DNA from: Micromonospora trifolii
Lineage (GTDB): Bacteria > Actinomycetota > Actinomycetes > Mycobacteriales > Micromonosporaceae
Length of the DNA stretch: 64,000 nt
Direction: 5' to 3'
Assembly (NCBI RefSeq): GCF_022229005.1
Contig: NZ_JAKKFD010000039.1
Coordinates: forward strand, 1 to 64,000
The notes beneath the pieces are model-generated. The model had not been told where the DNA came from and ran no database searches. It worked only from the letters and a program-made list of their open reading frames with translations. The position numbers and the translations under genes were made by a program. The number at the start of each line of letters is the position of its first letter. The first letter of the stretch is position 1. Shown one piece after another: positions 33,524-42,240 of the stretch.

Positions 33524-34789
33524 ATGACCGACGTGCCCCGATCCGACGCCGCAACGACCCCCACTCCGGCGGGGTCGCCAGACCTGCCCGATCTGGACGA
33601 CTTCCTCGTCGATCAGACCCGGACGCTGCTCGACACCGCCCGCCGCTCGGTCCGGCCCGAGGGCGGCTTCTGGTGGCTCACCGACGACCGCACCCCGGAC
33701 CGCGGCGAACCGATCCACACCTGGATCACCTGCCGGATGACCCACGTGGCCGCCCTCGCCCACCGCAACGGCGACCCGGACGCCGCCGCCCTGGTCGACC
33801 ACGGGATCGCCGCGCTCAGCACGCTCCTGCGCGACGACCGGTACGGCGGCTGGTTCGGCGCGGTGGACCAGCAGGGAGTGCCCGTCAACGACCGCAAGGC
33901 CGGCTACGACCACGCGTTCGTCCTGCTCGCCGCCTCCAGCGCCGCACGCGCCGGCCGGCCCGGCGCGGACCGGTTGCTCGCCGACGTGCTGGCGGTCGTG
34001 CGGGACCGGTTCTGGGACGACGAGGTTGGCGCGGTCCGCGAATCGTGGAACCGGGACTGGACGGTCACCGAGGACTACCGGGGCGCCAACAGCAGCATGC
34101 ACATGGTCGAGGCGTACCTCGCCGCTGCCGCCGCCACCGGCGACGCGAGCTGGGCCGACCGGGCCCTGCGGATCGCCACCCACCTCGTGCACGGTGAGGC
34201 GGCCCGGCACGACTGGCGACTGCCCGAGCACTTCACCACCGACTGGACGCCCCTGCCCGACTACAACCGGGACCAGCCCGCCGACCCGTTCCGGCCGTAC
34301 GGCTCCACGATCGGGCACTGGCTGGAGTGGGCCCGGCTGCTGCTGGAGTTGGAGGCGGTGCTGCCGCAGCCACCCCGCTGGCTGCTCGCCGACGCCCGCG
34401 CCCTGTTCGCCGCCGCCGTGCGTCGCGGCTGGGCTGTCGACGGCGCCGACGGCTTCGTCTACACGATCGACTGGGACGACCGCCCGGTGGTGCGCTCCCG
34501 GATGCACTGGGTTCTCGCCGAGGCCATCGGCGCGGCGATCACACTGCACCGCCGCACCGGGGACGCGGTCTACCTCGACTGGTACCGGGTCTTCTGGGCG
34601 TACGCCCGTCGCAGCCTCATCGACCAGACCGGATGGCGGCACGAGTTGGACGCGCAGAACCTGCCCGCCGACACGGTCTGGCACGGCCGACCGGACGTCT
34701 ACCACGCCTACCAGGCGGTACTGCTGTCCCGCGCGGCCGACGGGCTCGGCGGCCCCGGCCCGCTCGCACCGGGGGAGGTGACCGCGTGA
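33524..34789 (+). CDS. AGE family sugar epimerase/isomerase
   Basis: A 421-residue (alpha/alpha)6-barrel protein of the N-acylglucosamine 2-epimerase superfamily. Landmarks: EGGFWWLTDD, RMTHVAALA, GGWFGAVD, YDHAFVLLAASSA, YRGANSSMHMVEAYLAA, STIGHWLEWARLLLELE and HWVLAEAIGAAI, which hold the paired His of the family (near HMVEA and GHWLEWA). Members of this type interconvert mannose, glucose and fructose, or sulfoquinovose. The next gene, overlapping by 4 bases, is a PfkB kinase, so hexose to fructose then fructose 6-phosphate is the simplest route. The start ATG has only a weak GAC/GAAA site. It follows a 235-base region with a LacI operator. Confidence 0.9.
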   Translation: MTDVPRSDAATTPTPAGSPDLPDLDDFLVDQTRTLLDTARRSVRPEGGFWWLTDDRTPDRGEPIHTWITCRMTHVAALAHRNGDPDAAALVDHGIAALSTLLRDDRYGGWFGAVDQQGVPVNDRKAGYDHAFVLLAASSAARAGRPGADRLLADVLAVVRDRFWDDEVGAVRESWNRDWTVTEDYRGANSSMHMVEAYLAAAAATGDASWADRALRIATHLVHGEAARHDWRLPEHFTTDWTPLPDYNRDQPADPFRPYGSTIGHWLEWARLLLELEAVLPQPPRWLLADARALFAAAVRRGWAVDGADGFVYTIDWDDRPVVRSRMHWVLAEAIGAAITLHRRTGDAVYLDWYRVFWAYARRSLIDQTGWRHELDAQNLPADTVWHGRPDVYHAYQAVLLSRAADGLGGPGPLAPGEVTA

Positions 34790-35739
34790 TCGTCGTCGCG
34801 GGTGAGGCACTGATCGACCTGGTCGTCACCGCCGAGGGGCAGCGGGCCGTCCCGGGTGGCTCCCCGGCCAACGTCGCTGTCACAGTGGCCCGGCTCGACC
34901 AGCCGGTACGGCTGCTGGCCCGGCTCGCCGGCGACGAGTACGGTCGGCAACTCGTCGAGCATCTGAGCGCCAACCGGGTGGGCCTGGAGTGGGCGGTACG
35001 CGCCGAGGAGCCCACGTCGGTGGCGGTGGCCACACTGAACACCGCCGGGCAGGCCAGCTACGAGTTCCGGCTGGCCGGCGCGGCCGACTGGCAGTGGACG
35101 CCGCAGGAGTTGCCCGAGCTGGCCGGGTCACCGGTGATCGCGCTGCACACCGGGTCCCTCGCGCTCGCGCTGGCACCCGGCGCGGACGCGCTGGAGGGCC
35201 TGCTCGCCCGGGAACGCCGGCGCGACGGGCTCACCGTCTCCATCGACCTCAACCTGCGGCCGAGCATCGTCACCGACCGGGCGGCGGAGCAGGAGCGGGT
35301 ACGCCGACAGATACCCCTCGCGCACCTGGTCAAGGCCAGCGACGAGGACCTGGCCTGGCTCTACCCGGACCGTTCGGTGGCCGACGTGATGACCGAATGG
35401 CGTACGGCCGGCGTGTCCTGTGCCGTGGTGACCCGGGGCGGGGACGGCGCCTGGCTGCTCGCGCCGGACGGCTCGTTGCACGAGGAGCCAGCGGTCCGCA
35501 CCACAGTGGTCGACACCGTCGGTGCCGGCGACTCGTTCACCGGTGGGCTGTTGGCCGCGCTGGCCGACCTCGACGCGCTCGGTGACCGGCCGGCCGACCG
35601 GCTCGCCGCGGTGACCCCGCAGCAGTGGGCGGAGGTGCTCCGGCAGGCCGCCACTGTGGCCGCGCTGACCTGCGGCCGCCGAGGCGCCGACCCGCCGACC
35701 CGCGCCGAGGTGGACAAACTCCTGAACCCCGCAAGCTAA
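34786..35739 (+). CDS. PfkB family carbohydrate kinase
   Basis: A 317-residue ribokinase-fold kinase. The first signature is GGSPANVAVTVARLD and the second DTVGAGDSFTGGLLAAL, with the catalytic Asp in GAGDSF. It is a likely fructokinase: the isomerase encoded just upstream would supply fructose. GTG start overlaps the isomerase stop by 4 bases. The stop is followed by a C-rich tract and an inverted repeat. Confidence 0.9.
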   Translation: MIVVAGEALIDLVVTAEGQRAVPGGSPANVAVTVARLDQPVRLLARLAGDEYGRQLVEHLSANRVGLEWAVRAEEPTSVAVATLNTAGQASYEFRLAGAADWQWTPQELPELAGSPVIALHTGSLALALAPGADALEGLLARERRRDGLTVSIDLNLRPSIVTDRAAEQERVRRQIPLAHLVKASDEDLAWLYPDRSVADVMTEWRTAGVSCAVVTRGGDGAWLLAPDGSLHEEPAVRTTVVDTVGAGDSFTGGLLAALADLDALGDRPADRLAAVTPQQWAEVLRQAATVAALTCGRRGADPPTRAEVDKLLNPAS

Positions 35740-35775
35740 CCCCGCCCGCCCGCCCGCCCCTGCCCCGCCCCTGCC

Positions 35776-35855
35776 CCCCGCGATCTTGCACTTTCTGTCC
35801 CGACAAATCGGGTCGTCTGCCGCAAAACGGCAACCGAAACTGCAAGATCGCGGGG
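35776..35855. repeat. GATCTTGCA-type inverted repeat in a convergent gap
   Basis: ccccgcgatcttgca (35776-35790) and tgcaagatcgcgggg (35841-35855) are perfect 15-base arms; tttc and gaaa pair beyond one mismatch. The 50-base centre has no gene. It lies between the ends of the PfkB and LacI genes and may end transcription from both sides. Confidence 0.75.
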
Positions 35856-35880
35856 CGGGGCGGGGCGGGGCGGGGCGGGG
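35852..35880 (+). other. six-run G-quadruplex tract
   Basis: Six GGGG runs separated by single C bases follow the right arm of the inverted repeat. On the opposite side, 35741-35779 is C-rich. It is likely to form a stable G-quadruplex on the plus strand, with possible effects on transcription or replication. Confidence 0.6.
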
Positions 35881-35906
35881 CGAGCGCGGGGGCGCGAGGG
35901 CGCGGG

Positions 35907-36935
35907 TCAGGTCAGGCCGCGCTTCAGCAGCCTGGTCGGGAGGACAGTGATCGAGGGTGGGGTGTCGTCGCCGGCTACTCGTTGGAACAGCCGCTCGGTG
36001 GCGACTCTCGCCAGCTCCCTCGTGTCGTACGCGACGACGGTCAGCGGTCGGGGCATCAGGTGGGCCAGTTCGAAGTCGTCGAAGCCGACCAGCGCGGCGT
36101 CACTGCCCCGCCGGTGCAGCTCCTGAAGCGCGCCGACGGTGAGCCGGTTGTTGGCGCAGAAGAACGCGGTGGGCGGCTCCGGAAGGTCGAGCAGCGCGGC
36201 GACCGCCCGCCCGGCCTCCTCGGGCGCGATGAGCCGCTCACGGATCAGCGTCTCGTCCGGCTCGACCCCGGCGGCGTCCAGTGCCGCCCGCGCCCCCGCC
36301 AGCCGCTCCCGCATGGTGGGCACGCTCGGCGCGCCGAGCAGCAGCCCGACCCGTCGGTGTCCCTCGTCGAGCAGCGCGCTTACCCCGGCGTGGCTGCCAC
36401 CTCGGTTGTCCAACAGCACGGCGTCGGCTTGCAGCCCCTGCGGCGGCCGGTCCAGGAACACCACAGGCATGCCCAGCTCGACCTCGCGACGCAGGAACGA
36501 GTGGTCCAGGCCCGCCGGCACCACCAGCAGGCCGTCGACCCGGCGCTGGGTGAAGTCCTGGAGCAGGGCGCGTTCCCGCTCCGGGTCCTCCTCCGACGAC
36601 GCGGTGATCAGCATGGTGCCGTGGGCGGCGGCGATCTCGGCGGCGACGCTGGCGATGGTCGCGTAGAACGGGTTGGCGATCTCCTCGATCAGCAGCCCCA
36701 CGGTGGCGTTGAGCTGCCGGGAGCGCAGGTTACGAGCGATGTCGTTACGCCGGAAGCCCAGCTCGGCGATCGCGGCCAGCACCCGGCCGACCAGCTCCTG
36801 ACCCACCGGCTCGTCGTTGACGACCCGGGAGACCGTCTTCAGGCTGACGTCGGCCCGCCGGGCCACGTCGACCATCGTGGGACGCCGACGCACGGTCGGC
36901 CGGGTCGGGGTCTGGGTCACGGGGTGGTCCTCCAC
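35907..36935 (-). CDS. LacI family transcriptional regulator
   Basis: A 342-residue regulator: an N-terminal helix-turn-helix (TMVDVARRADVSLKTVSRVVNDEPVG) with the hinge helix ARNLRSRQ, followed by a periplasmic-binding-like effector domain (NATVGLLIEEIANPFYATIASV ... GFDDFELAHLMPRPLTVV). It probably controls the AGE-PfkB operon across the convergent gap, as a LacI-type palindrome lies upstream of that operon. The sugar ligand is not known. An in-frame GTG (VTQTPTRP) five codons on is an alternative start. It lies 12 bases after the flavoprotein gene on the same strand. Confidence 0.92.
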   Translation of the reverse strand: MEDHPVTQTPTRPTVRRRPTMVDVARRADVSLKTVSRVVNDEPVGQELVGRVLAAIAELGFRRNDIARNLRSRQLNATVGLLIEEIANPFYATIASVAAEIAAAHGTMLITASSEEDPERERALLQDFTQRRVDGLLVVPAGLDHSFLRREVELGMPVVFLDRPPQGLQADAVLLDNRGGSHAGVSALLDEGHRRVGLLLGAPSVPTMRERLAGARAALDAAGVEPDETLIRERLIAPEEAGRAVAALLDLPEPPTAFFCANNRLTVGALQELHRRGSDAALVGFDDFELAHLMPRPLTVVAYDTRELARVATERLFQRVAGDDTPPSITVLPTRLLKRGLT

Positions 36936-36947
36936 GGCGGGCGCGGG

Positions 36948-38327
36948 TCAGCGGTCGAGGGCGGCGAGCGCGTCGACCGCTTTTCGGGCGGCGATGAGCA
37001 CCGGATCCCAGACCGGCGCGTACGGCGGAGCGTAGCCCAGGTCCAGCTGCGTCATATCGTCCACCGTCATGCCGTTCCACAGCGCCACGGCCAGCGAGTC
37101 GATCCGTTTGGCAGCCTCGGACCAACCGACGATCTGCGCGCCGAGCAAGCGGCCGCTGGGGCGCTCGGCGATCAGCTTGACAGTCATCGGCCGGGCACCC
37201 GGGTAGTAGCCGGCCCGGTTGGTCGACTCGGCGATCACCGAGACGAACTCGAAGCCGGCAGCCGTGGCGTCGCGCTCGCGCAGACCCGTCCGACCCACCT
37301 CCAGGTCGCAGACCTTGGTCACCGCCGTGCCGATCACACCCGTGAAGGTGGCGTACCCGCCGCCGATGTTGATCCCGGCGACCCGGCCCTGCTTGTTGGC
37401 GTGCGTGCCGAGCGGCACGTGCACCGGCAGCCCGCTGACCCGGTGCAGGGTCTCCACGCAGTCACCGGCCGCCCAGACCCCTGGGTGTCCGGGCACCCGC
37501 ATCCGCCGGTCCACCCGGATCGCACCGGTCGGGCCGAGGGGCAGCCCGGCCGCCTCCGCGAGCGCCGTGTTGGGGCGTACGCCAAGACCCATGACCACGA
37601 CGTCGGTCGGGATCGGCCCCTCGGCGGTGACCACGGCGGACACCCGGCCGTCCCGCTCCTCCAGGCCGGTCACCGGCAGGCTGCCGCGGATCGTGATGCC
37701 GAGGCCGCGCATCGCCTCGGCGACCAGCTCGCCCATGTCGCTGTCGACCGTCGACATGGGCTGTTCGCCCGCCTCCACCAGGGTCACCGAGAGGCCCCGC
37801 TGGATGAGGGCCTCGGCGATCTCGACGCCGATGTACCCGCCGCCCACCACCACGGCCCGGCGGGGCTGCGGGTCGGCGTCCAGCCAGTCGCGCAGCGCCG
37901 CACCGTCGTCGAGGGTCTGCATGCCGAACACGCCGCCCGCGTCGGTGATCGCCCACGGCGGCTTCACCGGCACCGCGCCGGTGGCGTACATCAGGTCGTC
38001 GAATCGCTCGCGGACCTCGCCGGCGCCCTTGAGGTCCCGGGCCACCACCTCGCGGCGTTCCAGGTCGATGGCCGTGACCTCGTGGCGCATCCGGACGTCC
38101 ATCGCGTACTCGGTGCGGAACGTCTCCGGGGTCCGGGCGATCAACGCCTCGGGACCGGGCACCAGGCCGCTGATCCAGTACGGGATGCCGCACGCCGAGT
38201 AGGAGGTGAAGTGGCCCCGCTCGAAGACGATGATCTCCAGGTCGCCACGGTCACGGCGGCGTCGGGCCTGGGACGCCGCCGACATTCCGGCGGCGTCCCC
38301 GCCGATGACGATCAGCCGTTGCGCCAC
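36948..38327 (-). CDS. CoA-disulfide reductase / NADH oxidase-like flavoprotein
   Basis: A 459-residue FAD-dependent pyridine nucleotide-disulfide oxidoreductase: FAD-binding GGDAAGMSAA near the N terminus, redox-active Cys46 in YSACGIPYW, NAD-binding VVGGGYIGVE in the middle, and a C-terminal dimerisation domain (GYAPPYAPVWDPVLIAA). A single active-site Cys fits the CoA-disulfide reductase or NADH oxidase group. It would reduce CoA disulfide, or oxygen or a related thiol species, using NAD(P)H. GTG start. It precedes the LacI gene by 12 bases, so the two may be co-transcribed, though their roles seem unrelated. Confidence 0.88.
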   Translation of the reverse strand: MAQRLIVIGGDAAGMSAASQARRRRDRGDLEIIVFERGHFTSYSACGIPYWISGLVPGPEALIARTPETFRTEYAMDVRMRHEVTAIDLERREVVARDLKGAGEVRERFDDLMYATGAVPVKPPWAITDAGGVFGMQTLDDGAALRDWLDADPQPRRAVVVGGGYIGVEIAEALIQRGLSVTLVEAGEQPMSTVDSDMGELVAEAMRGLGITIRGSLPVTGLEERDGRVSAVVTAEGPIPTDVVVMGLGVRPNTALAEAAGLPLGPTGAIRVDRRMRVPGHPGVWAAGDCVETLHRVSGLPVHVPLGTHANKQGRVAGINIGGGYATFTGVIGTAVTKVCDLEVGRTGLRERDATAAGFEFVSVIAESTNRAGYYPGARPMTVKLIAERPSGRLLGAQIVGWSEAAKRIDSLAVALWNGMTVDDMTQLDLGYAPPYAPVWDPVLIAARKAVDALAALDR

Positions 38328-38350
38328 GGGTCCATCCTGTCACGCGGTGA

Positions 38351-39493
38351 TCAGCCGCGGGTCTGCCGTGCGACGTCCTGTACCACGTCGGTGAGTCGGC
38401 CGGTGCGCTCGAACACCGCGCGCTGCCGTGCCGCGCCGCTGCCGTGCCGGCGCAACCCACCCAGCAGGTCGGTCACCTCGGCCCAGTCGCCGTGCTCCTC
38501 CAGCGCCGGGCGCATCCGCTCCACGAACCGGTCCAACAGCTCCCAGGCGGGGCGCAACTCACCGTTTGTGACGTCGACGGCCTCGCCTTCCAGGCCGTCA
38601 TGGGCGGCCCGCCAGTGCGCGCCGACCAGCAGGTGGTGGTCGGTCTGCAACGCCGGCCGGCCGGCCTCGACATCCGCCATGGCGGTGGCCACCAGCGCCC
38701 GGACCAGCGCGGCGACCAGCACGGCGTCGTCCACCGACGGGCAGACGTCGCCGATCCGCAGCTCCACCGTCGGGTACTTCGCCGACAGGCGGGCGTACCA
38801 GTAGAGCATCCCCTCGTCGAGCATCACCCCGCTGGAGATCAACTGGCGGATCAGCCGCTGGTAGTGCTCGTGCGACTCCAGGAACGGCGTCGGCGCCACC
38901 GATGGCCAGCGCTCCCACTCCACCGAGCGCCAACTGGCGTACCCGGTGTCCTCGCCCCGGGAGAACGGCGAGTTGGTGGTCACGGCGTGCAGCATCGGCA
39001 GCCACGGCCGTACGTGGTTGAGCACCTGAACGCCGGTGTCCGGGTCGGGCACCCCCACGTGTACGTGCATACCGTTGTTGCCGGGGCCGGGGACGAGCAG
39101 CCGGAACCGCTCGATCATCCGGTCGAAGCGCGGCTTGTCCACCACCGGTGGCACCGGGCCGTCCACCGGGCCGGTGCCGATGGCGAGCAGGCGTACGCCG
39201 GCCCGCTCGGCGGCGTCGGAGAGCGCCCGACGCAGGACGCCGAGGGAGTGCCGGATCGACGAGAGCTCCAGGCCGGGCGGGCTGCCGATCTCGATCTGAC
39301 TGGTCTGGAACTCCCGCTCCACCTGCCCGCGAAGTTCGGCCGGCACCTGCTCCATGACCAGGTCCACGGCCGGAACCGCGGCCCCGGTGTGCGGGTCGAC
39401 GAGCAGGAACTCCTCCTCGACACCCACGGTGAGCAACCCGGCCGCCGCAGCCATGTCGCTGGGCGCCTCCGCCACCTGACCGGTCATCGACAT
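38351..39493 (-). CDS. carboxylate-amine ligase, GCS2/YbdK type
   Basis: A 380-residue ATP-dependent ligase of the glutamate-cysteine ligase 2 family: LTVGVEEEFLLVDPHTG, FQTSQIEIGSPPG, NNGMHVHVGV and YPTVELRIGDVCPS are the conserved blocks. Members ligate a carboxylate to an amine; glutamyl-cysteine ligase activity is weak or absent in many. Actinobacteria use mycothiol, so glutathione synthesis is not assumed. ATG 39493 has GGACGG before it; a GTG one codon upstream is in frame. It ends 23 bases before the flavoprotein start. Confidence 0.87.
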   Translation of the reverse strand: MSMTGQVAEAPSDMAAAAGLLTVGVEEEFLLVDPHTGAAVPAVDLVMEQVPAELRGQVEREFQTSQIEIGSPPGLELSSIRHSLGVLRRALSDAAERAGVRLLAIGTGPVDGPVPPVVDKPRFDRMIERFRLLVPGPGNNGMHVHVGVPDPDTGVQVLNHVRPWLPMLHAVTTNSPFSRGEDTGYASWRSVEWERWPSVAPTPFLESHEHYQRLIRQLISSGVMLDEGMLYWYARLSAKYPTVELRIGDVCPSVDDAVLVAALVRALVATAMADVEAGRPALQTDHHLLVGAHWRAAHDGLEGEAVDVTNGELRPAWELLDRFVERMRPALEEHGDWAEVTDLLGGLRRHGSGAARQRAVFERTGRLTDVVQDVARQTRG

Positions 39494-39637
39494 CACCCGT
39501 CCGTTTCTACCGTTCGCGGTCCGTCCGCGTTGGTCCGCCGTTGGTTACCCAACGTGGCGATGCCGGGAAACGTGGCGGCGGTGCGTCGTCTTCGGGGCGA
39601 GCAGGCGGATTTGGCTGGGTGACGTGACAGCGGGTCC

Positions 39638-39643
39638 TATGCT
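39638..39643 (+). promoter_or_regulatory. -10-like hexamer for leaderless DUF6412 gene
   Basis: TATGCT ends 7 bases before GTG at 39650; no Shine-Dalgarno sequence is present. Confidence 0.55.
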
Positions 39644-39649
39644 GGGCCC

Positions 39650-39943
39650 GTGCCGGTGCTGCTGGGCTATGTCGGGGTCGCGTGGATGTCCGCGTTCGCC
39701 CAGCTCACAGTGCTCGCGGGCCGACCGGCCGACCTGCTCGCCGGCGCCGCGCTGACCGCCCTGGTGCTGCTCGCTGTGGTGTTGGCGGCCCGGGTGCACG
39801 ACCGGGCTGGCGCGCCCGGTGCCGGGCCGCGCTGGGCCGGCCTGCGGGCCCGCTCCCGAAGTCGACGCATGCCCCGCCAGATCGACCCGGATGCGGCCGG
39901 TCGTCCTCGTCCCCGTGCTCCGGGGCACCCCTCGGCCGCGTAG
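39650..39943 (+). CDS. DUF6412 family small membrane protein
   Basis: A 97-residue protein with two hydrophobic segments (VLLGYVGVAWMSAFAQLTVLA and AGAALTALVLLAVVLAARV), then an Arg/Pro-rich tail. It matches from memory the DUF6412 proteins encoded just before a second yidC gene in actinobacteria, the same arrangement as here. A role with YidC is only a guess from context. Start GTG, predicted leaderless. Confidence 0.75.
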   Translation: MPVLLGYVGVAWMSAFAQLTVLAGRPADLLAGAALTALVLLAVVLAARVHDRAGAPGAGPRWAGLRARSRSRRMPRQIDPDAAGRPRPRAPGHPSAA

Positions 39944-40044
39944 CGCCTCGCCGCCGCGCGGCCGATCCCGCCGTCGCCGGCCCCCTTGCTGAGCGGATAC
40001 CGCCCGGGGGAGGGCCTCACCGGAATCGGACCGAGGGGTTTCCC

Positions 40045-40800
40045 ATGCTTGCCTTCGCACCACTGCACGACGCTGTCGCCGCTGCCGGCAGCGCGCTGTC
40101 CTGGCTCACCGGACTGCTCGAACCACTGGCCGGCGGTGGAGCGACAGCCGCCGCCATCGTGCTCTTCACCATCGCCGTCCGCCTGCTGATCTCCCCGCTG
40201 ACCGTCGCGCAGGTCCGCGGCGAGCGGCGCCGCGCGGCGCTCGCCCCGCAGGTGCGTGAGCTTCAGCAGCGGCACGCGGACGACCCGGCCACGCTCCAGC
40301 GCGAGGTGTTCTCGTTGTACCGGGAGGCCGGCGCGAACCCGATCGCCGGCTGCCTGCCGCTGCTCATCCAGGCGCCGTTCCTGCTGGTGCTGTACCGGTT
40401 GTTCAGCACCAGTGAGGGCGGCACCGGGCTGCTGGACGAGCGGTTGGCCGGCGTGCCACTGGGTCACCACCTCAGCGACGGGCTGGCCGGTGCGGCCGGA
40501 CCGCTGTTCGGCGTACTGCTTGTGGTGTTGCTGGTGGTGGCCTGGTGGTCGTCGCGGCGGGCCCGTCGGGCGTCGGCGGCGGTGGGCACTGTGGCCGGTA
40601 CGCCGACCGAGGGTCCGGGGGCGGCCACGCTCGGCCGGCTGCTGCCCCTGCTGCCGTTCACGACAGTGCTGGTGGCGCTGGTGCTGCCGCTCGCCGCGGT
40701 GATCTACCTGGTGACCACCAGCGTGTGGTCGGCCCTTGAGCAGGCGGTGCTGCGCCGCCCGCAGGCGGTCCCGTCGCGCCCCCTGGACAGAAACAGGTAA
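40045..40800 (+). CDS. yidC: YidC/Oxa1 family membrane protein insertase
   Basis: A 251-residue insertase. The core shows IVLFTIAVRLLISPLTVAQ, with an Arg in the membrane as in Oxa1-type proteins, then the cytoplasmic hairpin of charged residues (RGERRRAALAPQVRELQQRHADDPATLQREV) and GANPIAGCLPLLIQAPFLLVLYRLF, and two or three more segments. It helps fold and insert membrane proteins, alone or with SecYEG. It is shorter than a full YidC and lacks the periplasmic domain, as is usual in Gram-positives. This may be a second copy, the main one usually lying near rnpA. ATG has GAGGGG before it. Confidence 0.9.
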   Translation: MLAFAPLHDAVAAAGSALSWLTGLLEPLAGGGATAAAIVLFTIAVRLLISPLTVAQVRGERRRAALAPQVRELQQRHADDPATLQREVFSLYREAGANPIAGCLPLLIQAPFLLVLYRLFSTSEGGTGLLDERLAGVPLGHHLSDGLAGAAGPLFGVLLVVLLVVAWWSSRRARRASAAVGTVAGTPTEGPGAATLGRLLPLLPFTTVLVALVLPLAAVIYLVTTSVWSALEQAVLRRPQAVPSRPLDRNR

Positions 40801-40806
40801 CGCGGA

Positions 40807-41478
40807 TCAGCGACCGGCGGTCACCGACCGCCGGTCGTCGCGATCCCGACGCTTGCGAACCTTGCGGATCACCCAACTGGCCACCATCACGACGAAGACC
40901 GCGACGATCGCGTAGTTGAACCAGTCGCTGTAACGCTCGACGTCCTGCCACTGGTTGCCGAGCGCGTAACCAGCGCCCACGATGAGACCGTTCCACACCC
41001 CGCTGCCGATGGTGGTGAGCAGGATGAACTCACCCAGCGGCATCCGGTTGGCCCCGGCCGGCACGGAGACCAGGCTGCGGACCACCGGCACCACCCGGCC
41101 GATCAGCACCGCCCACCGACCGTGCCGCTCGAACCACTTGTCGGCCTTCTCCAGGTCGTCGCTGTCCACCAACGGGATGTGGTCCAGCCAGCGCTTGAGC
41201 CGTTCCTCGCCCAGCGCCGCGCCCAGCCAGTAGAGCACCAACGCGCCGACCAACGAGCCGACCGTCGCGGCCAGCACCACGAGGAAGACGTTGAACTCGC
41301 CCTCGTGCGCCAGGAAACCGGCGAGCGCCAGCACGATCTCACTGGGGATCGGCGGAACGATGCTCTCCAACGCCACCAGCAGCGCCACGCCGACCGGGCC
41401 CATCGCCTCGATCACCGAAGCCACCCAGCCGGTCAACCCGGTGAACTCGGACGGGTCGCCAGCCTGGGCGTACGCCAT
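40807..41478 (-). CDS. DedA family membrane protein
   Basis: A 223-residue protein of the DedA/SNARE-associated family: a re-entrant loop (LESIVPPIPSEIVLALAGFLA), the F.xR...P.[VA]R region (GRWAVLIGRVVPVVRSLVSVPAGANRMPLGEF) and a C-terminal GY.LGxxW-like stretch. Members are flippases for undecaprenyl phosphate or phospholipid. The stop is 7 bases from the convergent yidC stop. ATG has GAAGGAC before it. Function here not tested. Confidence 0.9.
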   Translation of the reverse strand: MAYAQAGDPSEFTGLTGWVASVIEAMGPVGVALLVALESIVPPIPSEIVLALAGFLAHEGEFNVFLVVLAATVGSLVGALVLYWLGAALGEERLKRWLDHIPLVDSDDLEKADKWFERHGRWAVLIGRVVPVVRSLVSVPAGANRMPLGEFILLTTIGSGVWNGLIVGAGYALGNQWQDVERYSDWFNYAIVAVFVVMVASWVIRKVRKRRDRDDRRSVTAGR

Positions 41479-41548
41479 GGGTCGTCCTTCCGGTCGGCTG
41501 TCGGGGATCGGATGGTCATACCCAGCGGGGACCGAACTACACCTGCGC

Positions 41549-42163
41549 TCAGTGCTCCGGGTGCAGCGCGGTGTCCGCCGGCCCCTGCCGCCAGCCGGTG
41601 AAGACCACGCTAAGACCGGCGCGGGACGGCGCGCAGCAGAACGGGCCGGCCACGGCCTCGGCCGTCGGGTCCAGCGGGGCGAGCCGGACCAGTTGCCACG
41701 GCTCGTCGTCGACCCGGGCGCGGATGGTCAACGCGTCGCCGGCCCGGCTGACCCGGACTGTCACCTCCCGGCCCGCCCACTCCGGCACCGGCCCCACGGA
41801 CCAGTCGGAGAACTCCCGGGTCACCACCGCGCCGAGCTGCACCTCGCCGTCGCTGATCTCCACGCCGGCCTTGGTCCAGGTGCGTTCGTCCACGCGGACG
41901 AACGCACCTGCCTGGTCGAACTGCGCCGAGAAGTCGAGCCGGAAGCTCACCTCCATGGCGGCGCCCACCGGCAGCGGCGCCAGCAGGGCCGGGCCGTTGT
42001 CGTGCACGAAGCCGTAGCTGGTCCGCCGCCAGAAGTCGCTGTCCGCCGCCGGCTCGACGATCAGTTCGCCGGCCGGGCCCTCCTCGACGCGTACCGGCGG
42101 GTGCAGCCAGCTGCCCCGGGACCAGTCCAACAGTTCGCTCGGCGGTACGAGGTCGTTCTCCAT
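41549..42163 (-). CDS. DUF1349 domain protein
   Basis: A 204-residue concanavalin-like jelly-roll protein of the DUF1349 group: SDFWRRTSYGFVHDNGPALLAP, FSAQFDQAGAFVRVDERTWTKAGVEISDG and SVVFTGWRQGP. Such folds often bind sugars. No signal peptide. It is divergent from a GH13 enzyme gene, which would suit a carbohydrate role. It has a -10-like TACCGT 7 bases upstream of the ATG and no Shine-Dalgarno, so it may be leaderless. Confidence 0.8.
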   Translation of the reverse strand: MENDLVPPSELLDWSRGSWLHPPVRVEEGPAGELIVEPAADSDFWRRTSYGFVHDNGPALLAPLPVGAAMEVSFRLDFSAQFDQAGAFVRVDERTWTKAGVEISDGEVQLGAVVTREFSDWSVGPVPEWAGREVTVRVSRAGDALTIRARVDDEPWQLVRLAPLDPTAEAVAGPFCCAPSRAGLSVVFTGWRQGPADTALHPEH

Positions 42164-42169
42164 GACGGC

Positions 42170-42175
42170 ACGGTA
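42170..42175 (-). promoter_or_regulatory. -10-like hexamer for leaderless DUF1349 gene
   Basis: On the minus strand, TACCGT ends 7 bases before the ATG whose first base is 42163. Confidence 0.45.
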
Positions 42176-42240
42176 ACCAACGCCGCCCGCAGCCGCCGCA
42201 CGGGTTTGCCGCGGTGATCGAACGGAGATGTTCCTCCGGC

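Noticed and set aside
33524..35739. A sulfoquinovose degradation operon, from the YihS-like isomerase
   Set aside because: No sulfo-sugar kinase, aldolase or transporter signature; the kinase looks like a general PfkB fructokinase.
35852..35880. CRISPR or other direct-repeat array
   Set aside because: The unit is only five bases (GGGGC) with no spacers. No cas gene is present in the window.
35625..38804. A 1059-codon plus-strand frame across LacI and the flavoprotein
   Set aside because: A shadow of two confidently identified minus-strand genes; it even reads through the GGGGC tract.
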